Assembly (NCBI RefSeq): GCF_014842975.1 | Contig: NZ_JACYXK010000020.1 | Location: 82,181 to 146,180 of the forward strand | Source: Rhodanobacter sp. DHB23 | Lineage (GTDB): Bacteria; Pseudomonadota; Gammaproteobacteria; Xanthomonadales; Rhodanobacteraceae | Direction: 5' to 3' | Length of the DNA: 64,000 nucleotides | Shown here: positions 26,701 to 34,015 of the stretch, one piece after another | Numbering within the stretch: the first letter of the stretch is position 1 | How the letters are laid out: each line of letters opens with the position of its first letter | Notes under the pieces: generated by a model | What the model saw: only the letters and a program-made list of their open reading frames with translations | The model's database searches: none | Told to the model about the DNA's origin: nothing | Made by a program: the position numbers and the translations under genes

Positions 26701-26973
26701 CGCTTCGAGGCGCGCCTTGCCTACAACTATCGCTCGCGCCGCGCGGTGGAGCAGGACGTGGGCAACATCACCGGCCTGGAGATGTACGAAGCGCCGCAGA
26801 AGTATCTGGACGCATCGGTGTCGTACAAGCTCAACAAGTACGCCACGATCTTCCTCGACGGCACCAACCTCACCAACGAGTACCAGAAGTATTACCTCGT
26901 ATGGCCCGACCAGGCCGCGCACTCGCAGTACTCCGAGCGCATGGTCATGCTGGGCATACGCGGGCAATGGTGA
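23767..26973 (+). CDS. TonB-dependent receptor of a carbohydrate-utilisation locus
   Basis: Outer-membrane transporter, 1068 residues, of the large xanthomonad TBDR type. It has a signal peptide (cleavage near residue 28), a low-complexity Ala/Thr linker, a plug domain (about 90-215: SITAENIGALPDTTITDSLQRVTGVQI, SVRGLPQVGTMLNGE) and a long beta-barrel ending RMVMLGIRGQW with a terminal aromatic residue as required for assembly. No carboxypeptidase-like or signalling extension is visible. It probably imports the oligosaccharide processed by the GH20 and GH2 enzymes. The 205-bp leader has no obvious operator copy; a GAGGTCAAGG site precedes the ATG. Confidence 0.93.
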   Translation: MSTVHRKHPLSFAITMSLFAVVSTSVAASPFADAQSDGQATQAATAQTAPSTPAASTPDARKANGKDKNSAADKNAVTLSTVNVSGVRASQERAIDVKRQAPNIQDSITAENIGALPDTTITDSLQRVTGVQIDRDAGVGTSVSVRGLPQVGTMLNGEVFITADQIDSQQPDFTMLPSTLFHGVDVVKSTTASETDGGISGAVDLHTYRPWDLPSGFTYSYSANGERGSTTDRWGPEANGLISYNDDGKWGLLVSADFSNTTRENSTEGLDQYGVVLNGENATSAGGYGGFLTSWNGAPIPSQIHQNADGSVDVNGDGKSNGVFMGSQNIGIYDTVTQRKRKSANMSFQADLGNGFSLTSDFFYSQQREWDTNVGIQFNSTDWQGATYVPLQSRNTGSPALGAYGTPQPGWEGSQLYTTQVYEKWPGDVESFSQITQKSSNAKNFNLQLDYDNGGSFTFGLRGVHDTAFQSNVETDLNISDSDGGLWPNVLSDGSTTPGTTMIYPSQLGGDRVFNANGIPQNTLPIIANFGGRYLTISMPQTMINDFANPAGWTMKTIESSGDYDRQVSLNALRFDGKYDFQDGIQLEFGLRDSIRSANNVGWTLETPVYAGMGATDPNGCLVRYVGADVVMNTGSCTAGNAEGYYRAGPLSAISMPDTAAPLSGNWKEYTNLLGSGINFWAVNPNALVNPISYWKSLYPDTVIADDPSTTWGVGLRELTGYMQGDFSGTIGDMPYSGNVGVRMIHTDLNVTQHLVGAPGAYGDVSQPNGTAITNRSYQDVLPSANFSLDITDTLKFRLAASKNMMPLDLSQWSGGLQLNYSLMETPQGPLYRVSSGQSAGNPNLNPWRSTNYGASLEWYINPTSMMSLALFRIDMESFIVNGNVTNCGYPDEDGVVRDHCITIQEPVQGSGNSIQGAEYDYRQGFTFLPGFLSKTGIEVNATYAPSNTGLRDLSGAKIPFQDNSTKSGNFIVWYQDNRFEARLAYNYRSRRAVEQDVGNITGLEMYEAPQKYLDASVSYKLNKYATIFLDGTNLTNEYQKYYLVWPDQAAHSQYSERMVMLGIRGQW

Positions 26974-26989
26974 GCCGGACGGTTCCCCT

Positions 26990-27360
26990 CGCTGCCCGGA
27001 TCGTCCTCCCCTCCCCCTCCGGGGGCTTGATTCGGCGTCGAGTCTCAGCGGTGAGCCGATTTGCTCCTCCCCCTGCTTGCAGGGGGGAGGTTGGGAGGGG
27101 GTGAAACCTTGCGAAAGACGCTCATGGATTGCCTTCGCAAGCGCTTGACCCCACCCCAGCCCTCCCCTGCACGCAGGGGAGGGAGACAGAACATGGCACG
27201 ACCGAGACTCGACGCTGATCAGACCTCCGGGGGAGGAGTTTGGGGAGAGGGTCCGGCTGAAGCGCGATACTGAAGTCTCGCGCAAGCCATCGACACTTCG
27301 CTCCGCCCGGACCCTCTCCCGCCCTTCGGGCACCCTCTCCCGGAGGGAGAGGGATTCACC
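26990..27360. repeat. Nested cluster of palindromic repeats between TonB receptor and permease
   Basis: The whole 413-bp gap is repeat-derived. An outer pair of inverted arms (about 27010-27053 and 27195-27232) shares CGTCGAGTCTC and a CTCCGGGGG tract. Inside them lies a second inverted unit, 27064-27186, with arms CCTGCTTGCAGGGG and CCCCTGCACGCAGGGG type hairpins; this unit has a second copy at 59490-59668. To the right, 27219-27353 is a copy of a roughly 130-bp palindrome also found at 33690-33815 and 63765-63880. The cluster may attenuate or stabilise the transcript between receptor and permease. Confidence 0.7.
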
Positions 27361-27386
27361 GGGACACACACGACAACAAGGCCACC

Positions 27387-28778
27387 ATGCAGGATTCCAG
27401 CGCGCCCCAGCCCGTCCGCGGCAACGGCTTCCACCGCTCCATCGGCCTGTTCTCGGGCACCGCGATCAACATGACGCAGATGTGCGGCATCGGGCCGTTC
27501 ATCACCATCCCCATCATGGTCGCCGCGATGGGCGGCCCGCAGGCGGTGATCGGCTGGATCGCCGGCGCCATCCTCGCGATGGCCGACGGCCTGGTCTGGG
27601 CCGAGCTGGGCGCGGCCATGCCCGGCTCCGGCGGCACCTACGTCTACCTGCGCGAAGCGTTCCAGTACCGCACCGGCAAGCTGATGCCGTTCCTGTTCAT
27701 CTGGACGATGCTGCTGGCGATTCCGTTGCTGATGTCCACCGGCATCATCGGCATGGTGGAGTACCTGGAGTTCTTCTTCCCCGGCCTCGGCTGGTGGCCG
27801 GTGCACCTCATCGGCGTGGCGGCGACCGCGCTAGTCACCTGGCTGCTGTATCGGCGCATCGAGTCGGTGCGCGCGATCACCGTCGCGCTGTGGGTGATCA
27901 TGCTGGTCTCGGTCGTCGGCGTGGCCGCGGCGGGCTTCTCGCATTTCAACGCGGGCTACGCCTTCGCCTGGCCGGCCGGCGCGTTCGGCAGCAAGTTCTT
28001 CATGGGACTGGGCGCGGGGCTAGTGATCGGCATCTACGACTACCTCGGCTACAACACCACCGCCTACATCGGCGACGAGCTGCGCAACCCGGGCCGCACG
28101 ATGCCCGGCTCGATCATCATCTCGGTGATCGCGATGATGTTCGTCTACCTCGCGCTCAACATCAGCGTGCTCGGCGTGGCGCCGTGGCAGGAAATCGCGC
28201 AATCGAAATCCGTGGCCTCGCTGGTGGTGGAACGCAGCTGGGGGCATGCGGCCGCAGCGGTGATGACCGTGCTCATCATCGTGACCGCGTTCGCCTCGGT
28301 GTTCACCGGCCTGCTGGGCGGTTCGCGCGTGCCGTTCCAGGCGGCGCAGGAGAAGGTGTTCCTGTCCGTGTTCGGGCGCCTGCACGCCAGGCTCGGTTTC
28401 CCGCACGTGGCCCTGCTCACGATGGGCGTGGCGACGGCGATCGGCACGTTCTTCGACCTCACCGAAGTCATCAACATGCTGCTGGCCGCGACCATCATCG
28501 TGCAGTCGGTGGCGCAGATCGCCGCGCTGGTGGTGTTGCGCAAGCGCCAGCCGCAACTGGAACGACCGTACAAGCAGTGGCTTTACCCCGTGCCATGCGT
28601 GATCGCGCTGGCGGGCTGGATCTACGTCTACGTCTCCGCATCCGCCTTGTCGCTGATCCTGTCCGGCGTGTGGATACTCGCCGGGCTGGCAGTGTTCGCG
28701 ATCTGGGCCAGGGCCAGCCGCTCGTGGCCGTTCGCGCCGGTCGAAATACATGAAGCCTATTCAAGAGCCTGTTCATGA
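27387..28778 (+). CDS. APC-superfamily permease in the amino-sugar locus
   Basis: Inner-membrane secondary transporter of 463 residues with about 12 helices. The APC pattern is clear: SIGLFSGTAINMTQMCGIGPFITIP in helix 1, AELGAAMPGSGGTYVYLREAF in the helix 2-3 region and GYNTTAYIGDELRNPGRTMP in the helix 6 region. Family members usually carry amino acids or amines. Its place between a TonB receptor and an exo-glucosaminidase suggests it imports a product of the locus, possibly glucosamine (inference). The last four residues and the stop codon come from the left end of a MITE-like element, so the C terminus has been rewritten. Confidence 0.85.
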   Translation: MQDSSAPQPVRGNGFHRSIGLFSGTAINMTQMCGIGPFITIPIMVAAMGGPQAVIGWIAGAILAMADGLVWAELGAAMPGSGGTYVYLREAFQYRTGKLMPFLFIWTMLLAIPLLMSTGIIGMVEYLEFFFPGLGWWPVHLIGVAATALVTWLLYRRIESVRAITVALWVIMLVSVVGVAAAGFSHFNAGYAFAWPAGAFGSKFFMGLGAGLVIGIYDYLGYNTTAYIGDELRNPGRTMPGSIIISVIAMMFVYLALNISVLGVAPWQEIAQSKSVASLVVERSWGHAAAAVMTVLIIVTAFASVFTGLLGGSRVPFQAAQEKVFLSVFGRLHARLGFPHVALLTMGVATAIGTFFDLTEVINMLLAATIIVQSVAQIAALVVLRKRQPQLERPYKQWLYPVPCVIALAGWIYVYVSASALSLILSGVWILAGLAVFAIWARASRSWPFAPVEIHEAYSRACS

Positions 28779-29031
28779 TCTCCACATGGCCCGCGTTGCC
28801 TTGCATGGGTCGCCAGGTGGTAGCGCGTGGCGCAGCGCCTGACTGGCGGTCAGGTCAAGCCGCGTGCTGCCGCATGGCGGCCACTCGATGGCAACCCGCA
28901 GGGCCGGGTCTGTTTGCCCGCATGCCGGCGTCATCACTCGGTCGTGGACGGACGTCCACTCCCCCCTTCTTCCTTGGCCTGCGCGCAAACAGCTCCCGGC
29001 GCGGGCCATGCGGAGACCATGAACAGGCTCT
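28764..29031. mobile_element. MITE-like element with 32-bp terminal inverted repeats
   Basis: The left end (28764-28795) and right end (29000-29031) are reverse complements in 30 of 32 positions; the outer word is AGAGCCTGTTCATG. The 268-bp interior has no plausible transposase gene. The left end contains the permease stop codon at 28776-28778, and the right end lies 17 bases before the GH2 start, leaving its AAGGAAG ribosome site intact. No convincing target duplication is seen. Size and structure fit a non-autonomous element moved by a transposase elsewhere in the genome. Confidence 0.75.
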
Positions 29032-29048
29032 AAGGAAGCACTGACGCC

Positions 29049-31751
29049 ATGCGCATTTCGACCCAACATGCCTGCTCGACGATCGCCACGCTGATGCTGG
29101 CCGCACCGCTCGCCTGCGCCCAGACGGCTTACGCGCCCACACGGGCGGACGGCGACGCGGGCTCGATCACCACCATCGGCCACTGGCAGATCCAGGACAG
29201 CGCGAAGGCGCAGCAAGGCGGCGACGAAATCTCCGCGAGCGGCTACTCCACCAAGGGCTGGTATCCGGTCAGCGGCCGCGCGACGGTCATGGCCGGCCTG
29301 CTGGAGAACGACGTGTACAAGGACGTGTTCCACAGCGACAACCTGCGCGCGGTAGAGGTGCCCGACTCCAGCGGCGACCTGTTCGTGACGCCGTGGTGGT
29401 ACCGCAGCGGATTCACCCTGACGAGAAGCGCACAGGGCATGCACACGCTGTTGCGCACCAACGGCATGATCGCCAGCGCCGACCTGTGGGTGAACGGCCA
29501 CTTGGTCGCCGACCACGTGGCCATCGCCGGCGCCTACCCCGTCAACGAATTCGACGTGACGCGCTGGGTGCATGCCGGTGAGAACACCGTCGCCCTGCGC
29601 GTGCATCCGGCCGATCCGCGCATGGCATTGACGACGAGCTGGGTGGACTGGAACCCAACACCGCCGGACAACAACATGGGGCCGTGGCGCGGCGTGGACA
29701 TCGTGCAGGCCGGGCCGGTCGAACTGCGCTGGCCGCAGGTTGGCTCGTCGCTGTCTCCCGATCTCTCGCATGCTGACCTGGGCGTGCAGGTGGAGGCGAG
29801 GAACCTCGACAAGGTGGCGCATGACGCGACGATCACCGGCACGGTGGCCGGCGTGCCGCTGCAACAGACCATCCACCTCGCCCCCGGGCAGACACTGGTG
29901 GTTGCGTTCTCACCAAAGACCACGCCGGGCCTCGCACTGGATCACCCGAGGATCTGGTGGCCGGTCGGCATGGGCGCGCATCCGCTGTACCAGCTCGACA
30001 TGACTGCCGCGGTCGACGGCGCGACTTCCGACAAGGCCGGCACCACGTTCGGCATACGCAGTGTCAGCTCCAGCCTCACCAAGCAGGGTTACCGCCAGTT
30101 CTTCGTCAACGGCAAACCGCTGCTGATCCGCGGTGCGGGCTGGGCGCCGGACATGTTCCTGCGCGACGATCCCGCACGCATGGAGGCCGAGTTCGGCTAC
30201 GTGCGCAACCTCGGCCTCAACACCATCCGCAGCGAGGGCAAGCTGGAGGACCAGCGCTTCTACGAGCTCGCCGACCGCGACGGCATCCTGATACTCGCGG
30301 GCTGGGAGTGCTGCGACAAATGGGAGTCCGCCGCGAAGACCGGCGGTGAACCGTGGAACGCCGCCGACGAAAAGGTGGCCGCGGATTCGATGGCCAGCGA
30401 AGCCCGCCTGCTGCGCAACCATCCCTCGGTGATCGGCTTCCTGATCGGCAGCGACAACGCGCCGCCGCCGGCCATAGCGAAGATGTACGCGGACACGCTG
30501 CGCGCCGCGGACTGGCCGTTGCCGATCGTCTCGGCCGCCTCCGACCAAGCGACCGCGGAAACCGGCCCTTCCGGCATGAAGATGGCCGGGCCGTACGACT
30601 GGATCCCGCCCGCGTACTGGTATGCCGACAAGCTGGGCGGCGCGTTCGGCTTCGACTCCGAGGTCAGCGCGGGCGCCACCATCCCGCGGCTGGAAGACCT
30701 GCAGCGCATGCTGTCGCCGCAGGAGCAGGAGGCGCTGTGGAAGTACCCGGAGCTGCGCCAGTACCACGCCTCCGCCGCGTGGTCGCCGTTCGCGGTGCTG
30801 ACGCCGTTCGACAACGCCCTCGCCCACCGCTACGGCGCCCCCACCGATCTCGCCGACTACGCCGCCAAGGCCCAACTCGACAACTACGACAACGTGCGCG
30901 CGGAATTCGAGGCGTTCAACGCGCACATGGATGCGGCCAACCCGTCCACCGGCGTGATCTACTGGATGCTCAACAACGCCTGGCCCTCGCTGCACTGGCA
31001 CCTGTACGACTGGTACATGAATCCGGCCGGCGCCTACTTCGGCGCGAAGAAGGCGAACGAGCCGCTGCACATCCAGTATTCGTACGACGCGAACGCCATC
31101 GTGCTGGTGAACCACACGCTGGACGATGCGCACGGCCTGCAGGCGAACATCCGAGTGCGCAACCTCGATGGCAGCGTACGCTACGAGAAACACTTGCAGG
31201 GCATCGCCCTCGCGGGCAACCACACGCAGCAAGTGGCGACGCTGCCGACGCTGGCGGGCCTGTCGCCCACGTATTTCGTCGAGCTCGATCTTTCCGCTTC
31301 CGATGGCAAGCCCGTCAGCCGCAACGTCTACTGGCTTTCCACCCGGGCAGATGTGCTCGACTGGGCAAAGTCGAACTGGTACCTCACTCCGCTGACGCAG
31401 TACGCGGACCTCACCGCGCTGAAGTCCCTGCCGACCGCGACCAGCGAGGCCCATGCGACGACGCGGCGCGAAGGCAACGAGGACGTCACCACCGTCACCC
31501 TGACAGTGCCCGCGTCGTCCAGGGCCGTGGCCCTGTTCCAGCACGTGTCGATCCGGCGCGGCGCGCACGGCGACCTCGCGCTGCCTATCGTGTGGAACGA
31601 CAATGACGTCACGCTGTGGCCCGGCGAGTCCATCGTGCTGGTCGCGCACTACGCATCACAGGGCGGCGCGGCGCCGGTCGTCGAAGTGGATGGCTGGAAC
31701 GTTCCGGCACAAGGCGTCCCGGCCGCCGCCTCACAGGAAACCACCCATTGA
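29049..31751 (+). CDS. csxA: GH2 exo-beta-D-glucosaminidase, exported
   Basis: Releases D-glucosamine from the non-reducing end of chitosan oligosaccharides. The 900-residue protein has a signal peptide (cleavage near residue 24), GH2 sugar-binding and Ig-like domains, and a TIM barrel. Segments match Amycolatopsis CsxA as recalled: GWECCDKWE (418-426), SGMKMAGPYDWIPPAYWY, NPSTGVIYWMLN and GAYFGAKKANEPLHIQYS. The acid/base is D469 in LIGSDNAP, an Asp where other GH2 enzymes have Glu, and the nucleophile is E538 in FDSEVSAG; CsxA has D469 and E541. This separates it from GH2 beta-mannosidases and endo-beta-mannosidases. It lies just downstream of the MITE-like element and upstream of the LacI gene. 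Confidence 0.9.
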   Translation: MRISTQHACSTIATLMLAAPLACAQTAYAPTRADGDAGSITTIGHWQIQDSAKAQQGGDEISASGYSTKGWYPVSGRATVMAGLLENDVYKDVFHSDNLRAVEVPDSSGDLFVTPWWYRSGFTLTRSAQGMHTLLRTNGMIASADLWVNGHLVADHVAIAGAYPVNEFDVTRWVHAGENTVALRVHPADPRMALTTSWVDWNPTPPDNNMGPWRGVDIVQAGPVELRWPQVGSSLSPDLSHADLGVQVEARNLDKVAHDATITGTVAGVPLQQTIHLAPGQTLVVAFSPKTTPGLALDHPRIWWPVGMGAHPLYQLDMTAAVDGATSDKAGTTFGIRSVSSSLTKQGYRQFFVNGKPLLIRGAGWAPDMFLRDDPARMEAEFGYVRNLGLNTIRSEGKLEDQRFYELADRDGILILAGWECCDKWESAAKTGGEPWNAADEKVAADSMASEARLLRNHPSVIGFLIGSDNAPPPAIAKMYADTLRAADWPLPIVSAASDQATAETGPSGMKMAGPYDWIPPAYWYADKLGGAFGFDSEVSAGATIPRLEDLQRMLSPQEQEALWKYPELRQYHASAAWSPFAVLTPFDNALAHRYGAPTDLADYAAKAQLDNYDNVRAEFEAFNAHMDAANPSTGVIYWMLNNAWPSLHWHLYDWYMNPAGAYFGAKKANEPLHIQYSYDANAIVLVNHTLDDAHGLQANIRVRNLDGSVRYEKHLQGIALAGNHTQQVATLPTLAGLSPTYFVELDLSASDGKPVSRNVYWLSTRADVLDWAKSNWYLTPLTQYADLTALKSLPTATSEAHATTRREGNEDVTTVTLTVPASSRAVALFQHVSIRRGAHGDLALPIVWNDNDVTLWPGESIVLVAHYASQGGAAPVVEVDGWNVPAQGVPAAASQETTH

Positions 31752-31767
31752 ACACGGACAGCACCCC

Positions 31768-32775
31768 ATGTCGCGCGTGACCATCAACGATGTCGCCCGC
31801 GCCTCGGGCACCTCGAAAAAGACCGTGTCGCGGGTGCTCAACAGCGAGCCGAACGTGCGCGACACGGTGCGCGACCGCGTGCTGGCGGCCATGGCCGAAC
31901 TCAACTACCGCCCGCTCACCTCGGCGCGCAGCCTGGCGACCAACCGCTCCTTCATGATCGGCCTGCTGTACGACAACCTGTCACCCAGCTACATCATGGA
32001 AGTGCAGGCCGGCGTGCTCGAGGCCTGCGAGGCGCAGCACTACAGCATGATGGTGCAGCCGCTGGTGTCGAGCGCGCCGGACCTGGTCGGGCGCGTCGAG
32101 GACATCCTGTCGCGGCACCGGCCCGACGGGCTGATCCTCACGCCGCCGATCACCGACCATCCGCAGTTGCTGGAGCACCTGCGCAGGAACGACCTGCCGT
32201 TCGCCTCCATCGCCCCGCTGCACCCCAAGGATTGCATCGGCGTGATGCTGCGCGAGCGCGAGGCCGCCGCGGCCATGGTGGCGCACCTGGTGGCGCTTGG
32301 ACATCGCCGCATCGCGCACATCATCGGCGACCCCAAGCATGGCGGCGGCGTCTGGCGCCTCGCCGGCTTCCGCGACGGCATGCAGCGCGCCGGACTGAAG
32401 GAAAACCCGAAGTACATGGTGCAGGGCGAGTTCTCCTTCGAGTCGGGCGTGGCGGCCGCGCGCAAGCTGCTGGCGCTGAAGCAGCGCCCCACCGCCATCT
32501 TCGCGGCGGACGACGACATGGCCACCGGCGTGATCTGGGCCGCCGCCGAAGCCGGCGTGTCGGTGCCCGGCGAAATCTCCGTCTGCGGCTTCGACGACAC
32601 CCCCATCGCCACCCAGGTGTGGCCGCCGCTGACCACCATCCGCCAGCCCGTGCACGAGATGGGCCGGCGCGCCACCGAGGAACTGCTGCTGCGCGTGCAG
32701 GGCAAGGGCGAGGCCACGATGGTCGAGGTCGGCTACGAAATGCGCATCCGCGCCTCGACGGCGCCCGCGCCATGA
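31768..32775 (+). CDS. LacI-family transcriptional regulator
   Basis: A 335-residue repressor: helix-turn-helix VTINDVARASGTSKKTVSRVLN at 4-25, a hinge with NYRPLTSARSLATNRS, and a sugar-binding domain with SVCGFDDTPIA near residue 272. Upstream in-frame sequence belongs to the end of the GH2 gene in another frame, so the ATG at 31768 is chosen. It follows the GH2 stop by 16 bases and likely controls the whole locus through the palindrome at 20139. The inducer would be a breakdown product of the substrate glycan. Confidence 0.92.
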   Translation: MSRVTINDVARASGTSKKTVSRVLNSEPNVRDTVRDRVLAAMAELNYRPLTSARSLATNRSFMIGLLYDNLSPSYIMEVQAGVLEACEAQHYSMMVQPLVSSAPDLVGRVEDILSRHRPDGLILTPPITDHPQLLEHLRRNDLPFASIAPLHPKDCIGVMLREREAAAAMVAHLVALGHRRIAHIIGDPKHGGGVWRLAGFRDGMQRAGLKENPKYMVQGEFSFESGVAAARKLLALKQRPTAIFAADDDMATGVIWAAAEAGVSVPGEISVCGFDDTPIATQVWPPLTTIRQPVHEMGRRATEELLLRVQGKGEATMVEVGYEMRIRASTAPAP

Positions 32776-32826
32776 ACCGGACGCTATCCTGCAACCGACG
32801 CCACCTGACCCGCGGAGAGTGTCCAC

Positions 32827-33663
32827 ATGCCTGATGCCAGCCAGTCGTCACGGAAGTTCCATTTCATCTCCGGCCTGCCGCGCTCCGGCACCACCCTGCT
32901 GGCCGCCATCCTCAACCAGAACCCGCGCTTCCGCGCCGGCATGACCAGCCCGCTGGCCGACATCATGGGCGTGGTGATCGCGGAGGCGAGCAGCAAGAAC
33001 GATTTCTCGTTCGACGTTTCCGACGAACAGCGCGTCGCGCTGCTGCGCGGGCTGGTCGAGAACTTCTACTCCGTGCAGGCCGGCGCCGGCGTGGTGTTCG
33101 ACACCAGCCGCCTGTGGTGCAGCCGCATGCAGCTGCTCGACGTGCTGTTCCCCGGCGTGAAGGTGATCGCCTGCGTGCGCCAGCTGGCCTGGGTGCTGGA
33201 CAGCATGGAGCGGCTGGTACGCCGGCAGCCGGTCAGCGTCAGCAAGGTGTTCCGCTTCGACACCAACACCACGGTGTACTCGCGCGTCGAGGCGCTGACC
33301 GATCCGCGCGGCATGGTGGGCTTCGCCTACCAGGCCACCAAGGACGCGTTCTACGGCCAGCACGCACGGGACCACCTGCTGCTGCTGACCTACGAGACCC
33401 TGGTGCGCGACCCTGCCACGGCGATGCGCGCGGTCTACCGCTTCCTCGACGAGCCGTGGTTCGAACACGACTTCGACAACGTCGAATACCACGCCGACGA
33501 GTTCGATGCGCGCGTGGGCATGCCGGGCCTGCATACCGTGCGCCGCAAGGTGGCGGCGGTCGAGCAGGCGCCCATCCTGCCGCGCGAGGTCTTCGGCCGC
33601 TTCGCGAACGAGGCGTTCTGGCTGGAGCCGAAGAACAACGTCAACCAGGTGCCGATCGTGTAA
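32827..33663 (+). CDS. Sulfotransferase-family protein
   Basis: A 278-residue cytoplasmic protein with the 5'-phosphosulfate-binding loop SGLPRSGTT at 15-23 and the family arginine/serine region VIACVRQLAWVLDSMERLVRR. No signal peptide or membrane helix. It would transfer sulfate from PAPS, but the acceptor is unknown. A GGAGAG site precedes the ATG. It sits 51 bp after the LacI gene, and may be part of the sugar locus or an independent gene. Confidence 0.8.
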   Translation: MPDASQSSRKFHFISGLPRSGTTLLAAILNQNPRFRAGMTSPLADIMGVVIAEASSKNDFSFDVSDEQRVALLRGLVENFYSVQAGAGVVFDTSRLWCSRMQLLDVLFPGVKVIACVRQLAWVLDSMERLVRRQPVSVSKVFRFDTNTTVYSRVEALTDPRGMVGFAYQATKDAFYGQHARDHLLLLTYETLVRDPATAMRAVYRFLDEPWFEHDFDNVEYHADEFDARVGMPGLHTVRRKVAAVEQAPILPREVFGRFANEAFWLEPKNNVNQVPIV

Positions 33664-33689
33664 GCAACGCAATCCGCGTGAGCACTGCG

Positions 33690-33830
33690 GGTGAATCCCT
33701 CTCCCTCCGGGAGAGGGTGCCCGCAGGGCGGGAAAGGATTCGGTCGAAGCGCGGCGATGGTGACTTGCGAAAGATGTCGGCAACGCGCTCCGACCGAACC
33801 CTCTCCCCCAACCCCTCTTCCTCGCTCCTC
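33690..33830. repeat. Copy of the ~130-bp palindromic repeat after the sulfotransferase gene
   Basis: The sequence from GTGAATCCCTCTCCCTCCGG to ACCCTCTCCCCCAACCCC is an imperfect inverted repeat. The reverse complement of 27219-27360 aligns with it over its length, sharing the tract GGGAGAGGGTGCCCG and the GAACCCTCTCC end. A third copy lies at 63765-63880. The rest of the 350-bp gap to the HU gene has further C-rich words and a terminator but no gene. Confidence 0.7.
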
Positions 33831-33935
33831 AAAGCAGGGCCATCCATGGCCCTTCCCCGCGTCCGAAGGGAGAAGGGAGACGAGCCGCCACGAAAATATT
33901 CCGGACAGCAGCGAGCCTGCGTCACGATGACCATC

Positions 33936-33968
33936 CAAAAACAACAAAGGCCGCTTGCGCGGCCTTTG
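33936..33968 (-). terminator. Rho-independent terminator of the HU gene
   Basis: A perfect 10-bp stem CAAAGGCCGC/GCGGCCTTTG (33945-33954 with 33959-33968) has a four-base loop. Read on the minus strand it is followed by TTGTTTTTGG, a T-rich tract. It lies about 50 bases past the HU stop. Confidence 0.8.
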
Positions 33969-34015
33969 TCGTATCGGGATTCGCGCCACCCGCATCGCGG
34001 GCGGCGCGAAGGCGC

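Noticed and set aside
26990..27360. CRISPR array
   Set aside because: Repeats here are few, long, palindromic and nested, without regular unique spacers, and no cas gene is present in the window.
23851..27369. Very long minus-strand open frame (over 1100 codons) opposite the TonB receptor
   Set aside because: It is the antisense shadow of a GC-rich gene. The product is Val/Arg/His/Gly-rich without any domain, and the plus strand encodes a clear receptor over the same span.
28775..29044. Short open frames inside the MITE-like element
   Set aside because: They include translation of the terminal inverted repeats and have no transposase motif.
29049..31751. GH2 beta-mannosidase or mannosylglycoprotein endo-beta-mannosidase
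   Set aside because: Common automatic label for such GH2 proteins, but the Asp acid/base, WECCDKWE and SGMKM-type blocks fit exo-beta-D-glucosaminidase better.
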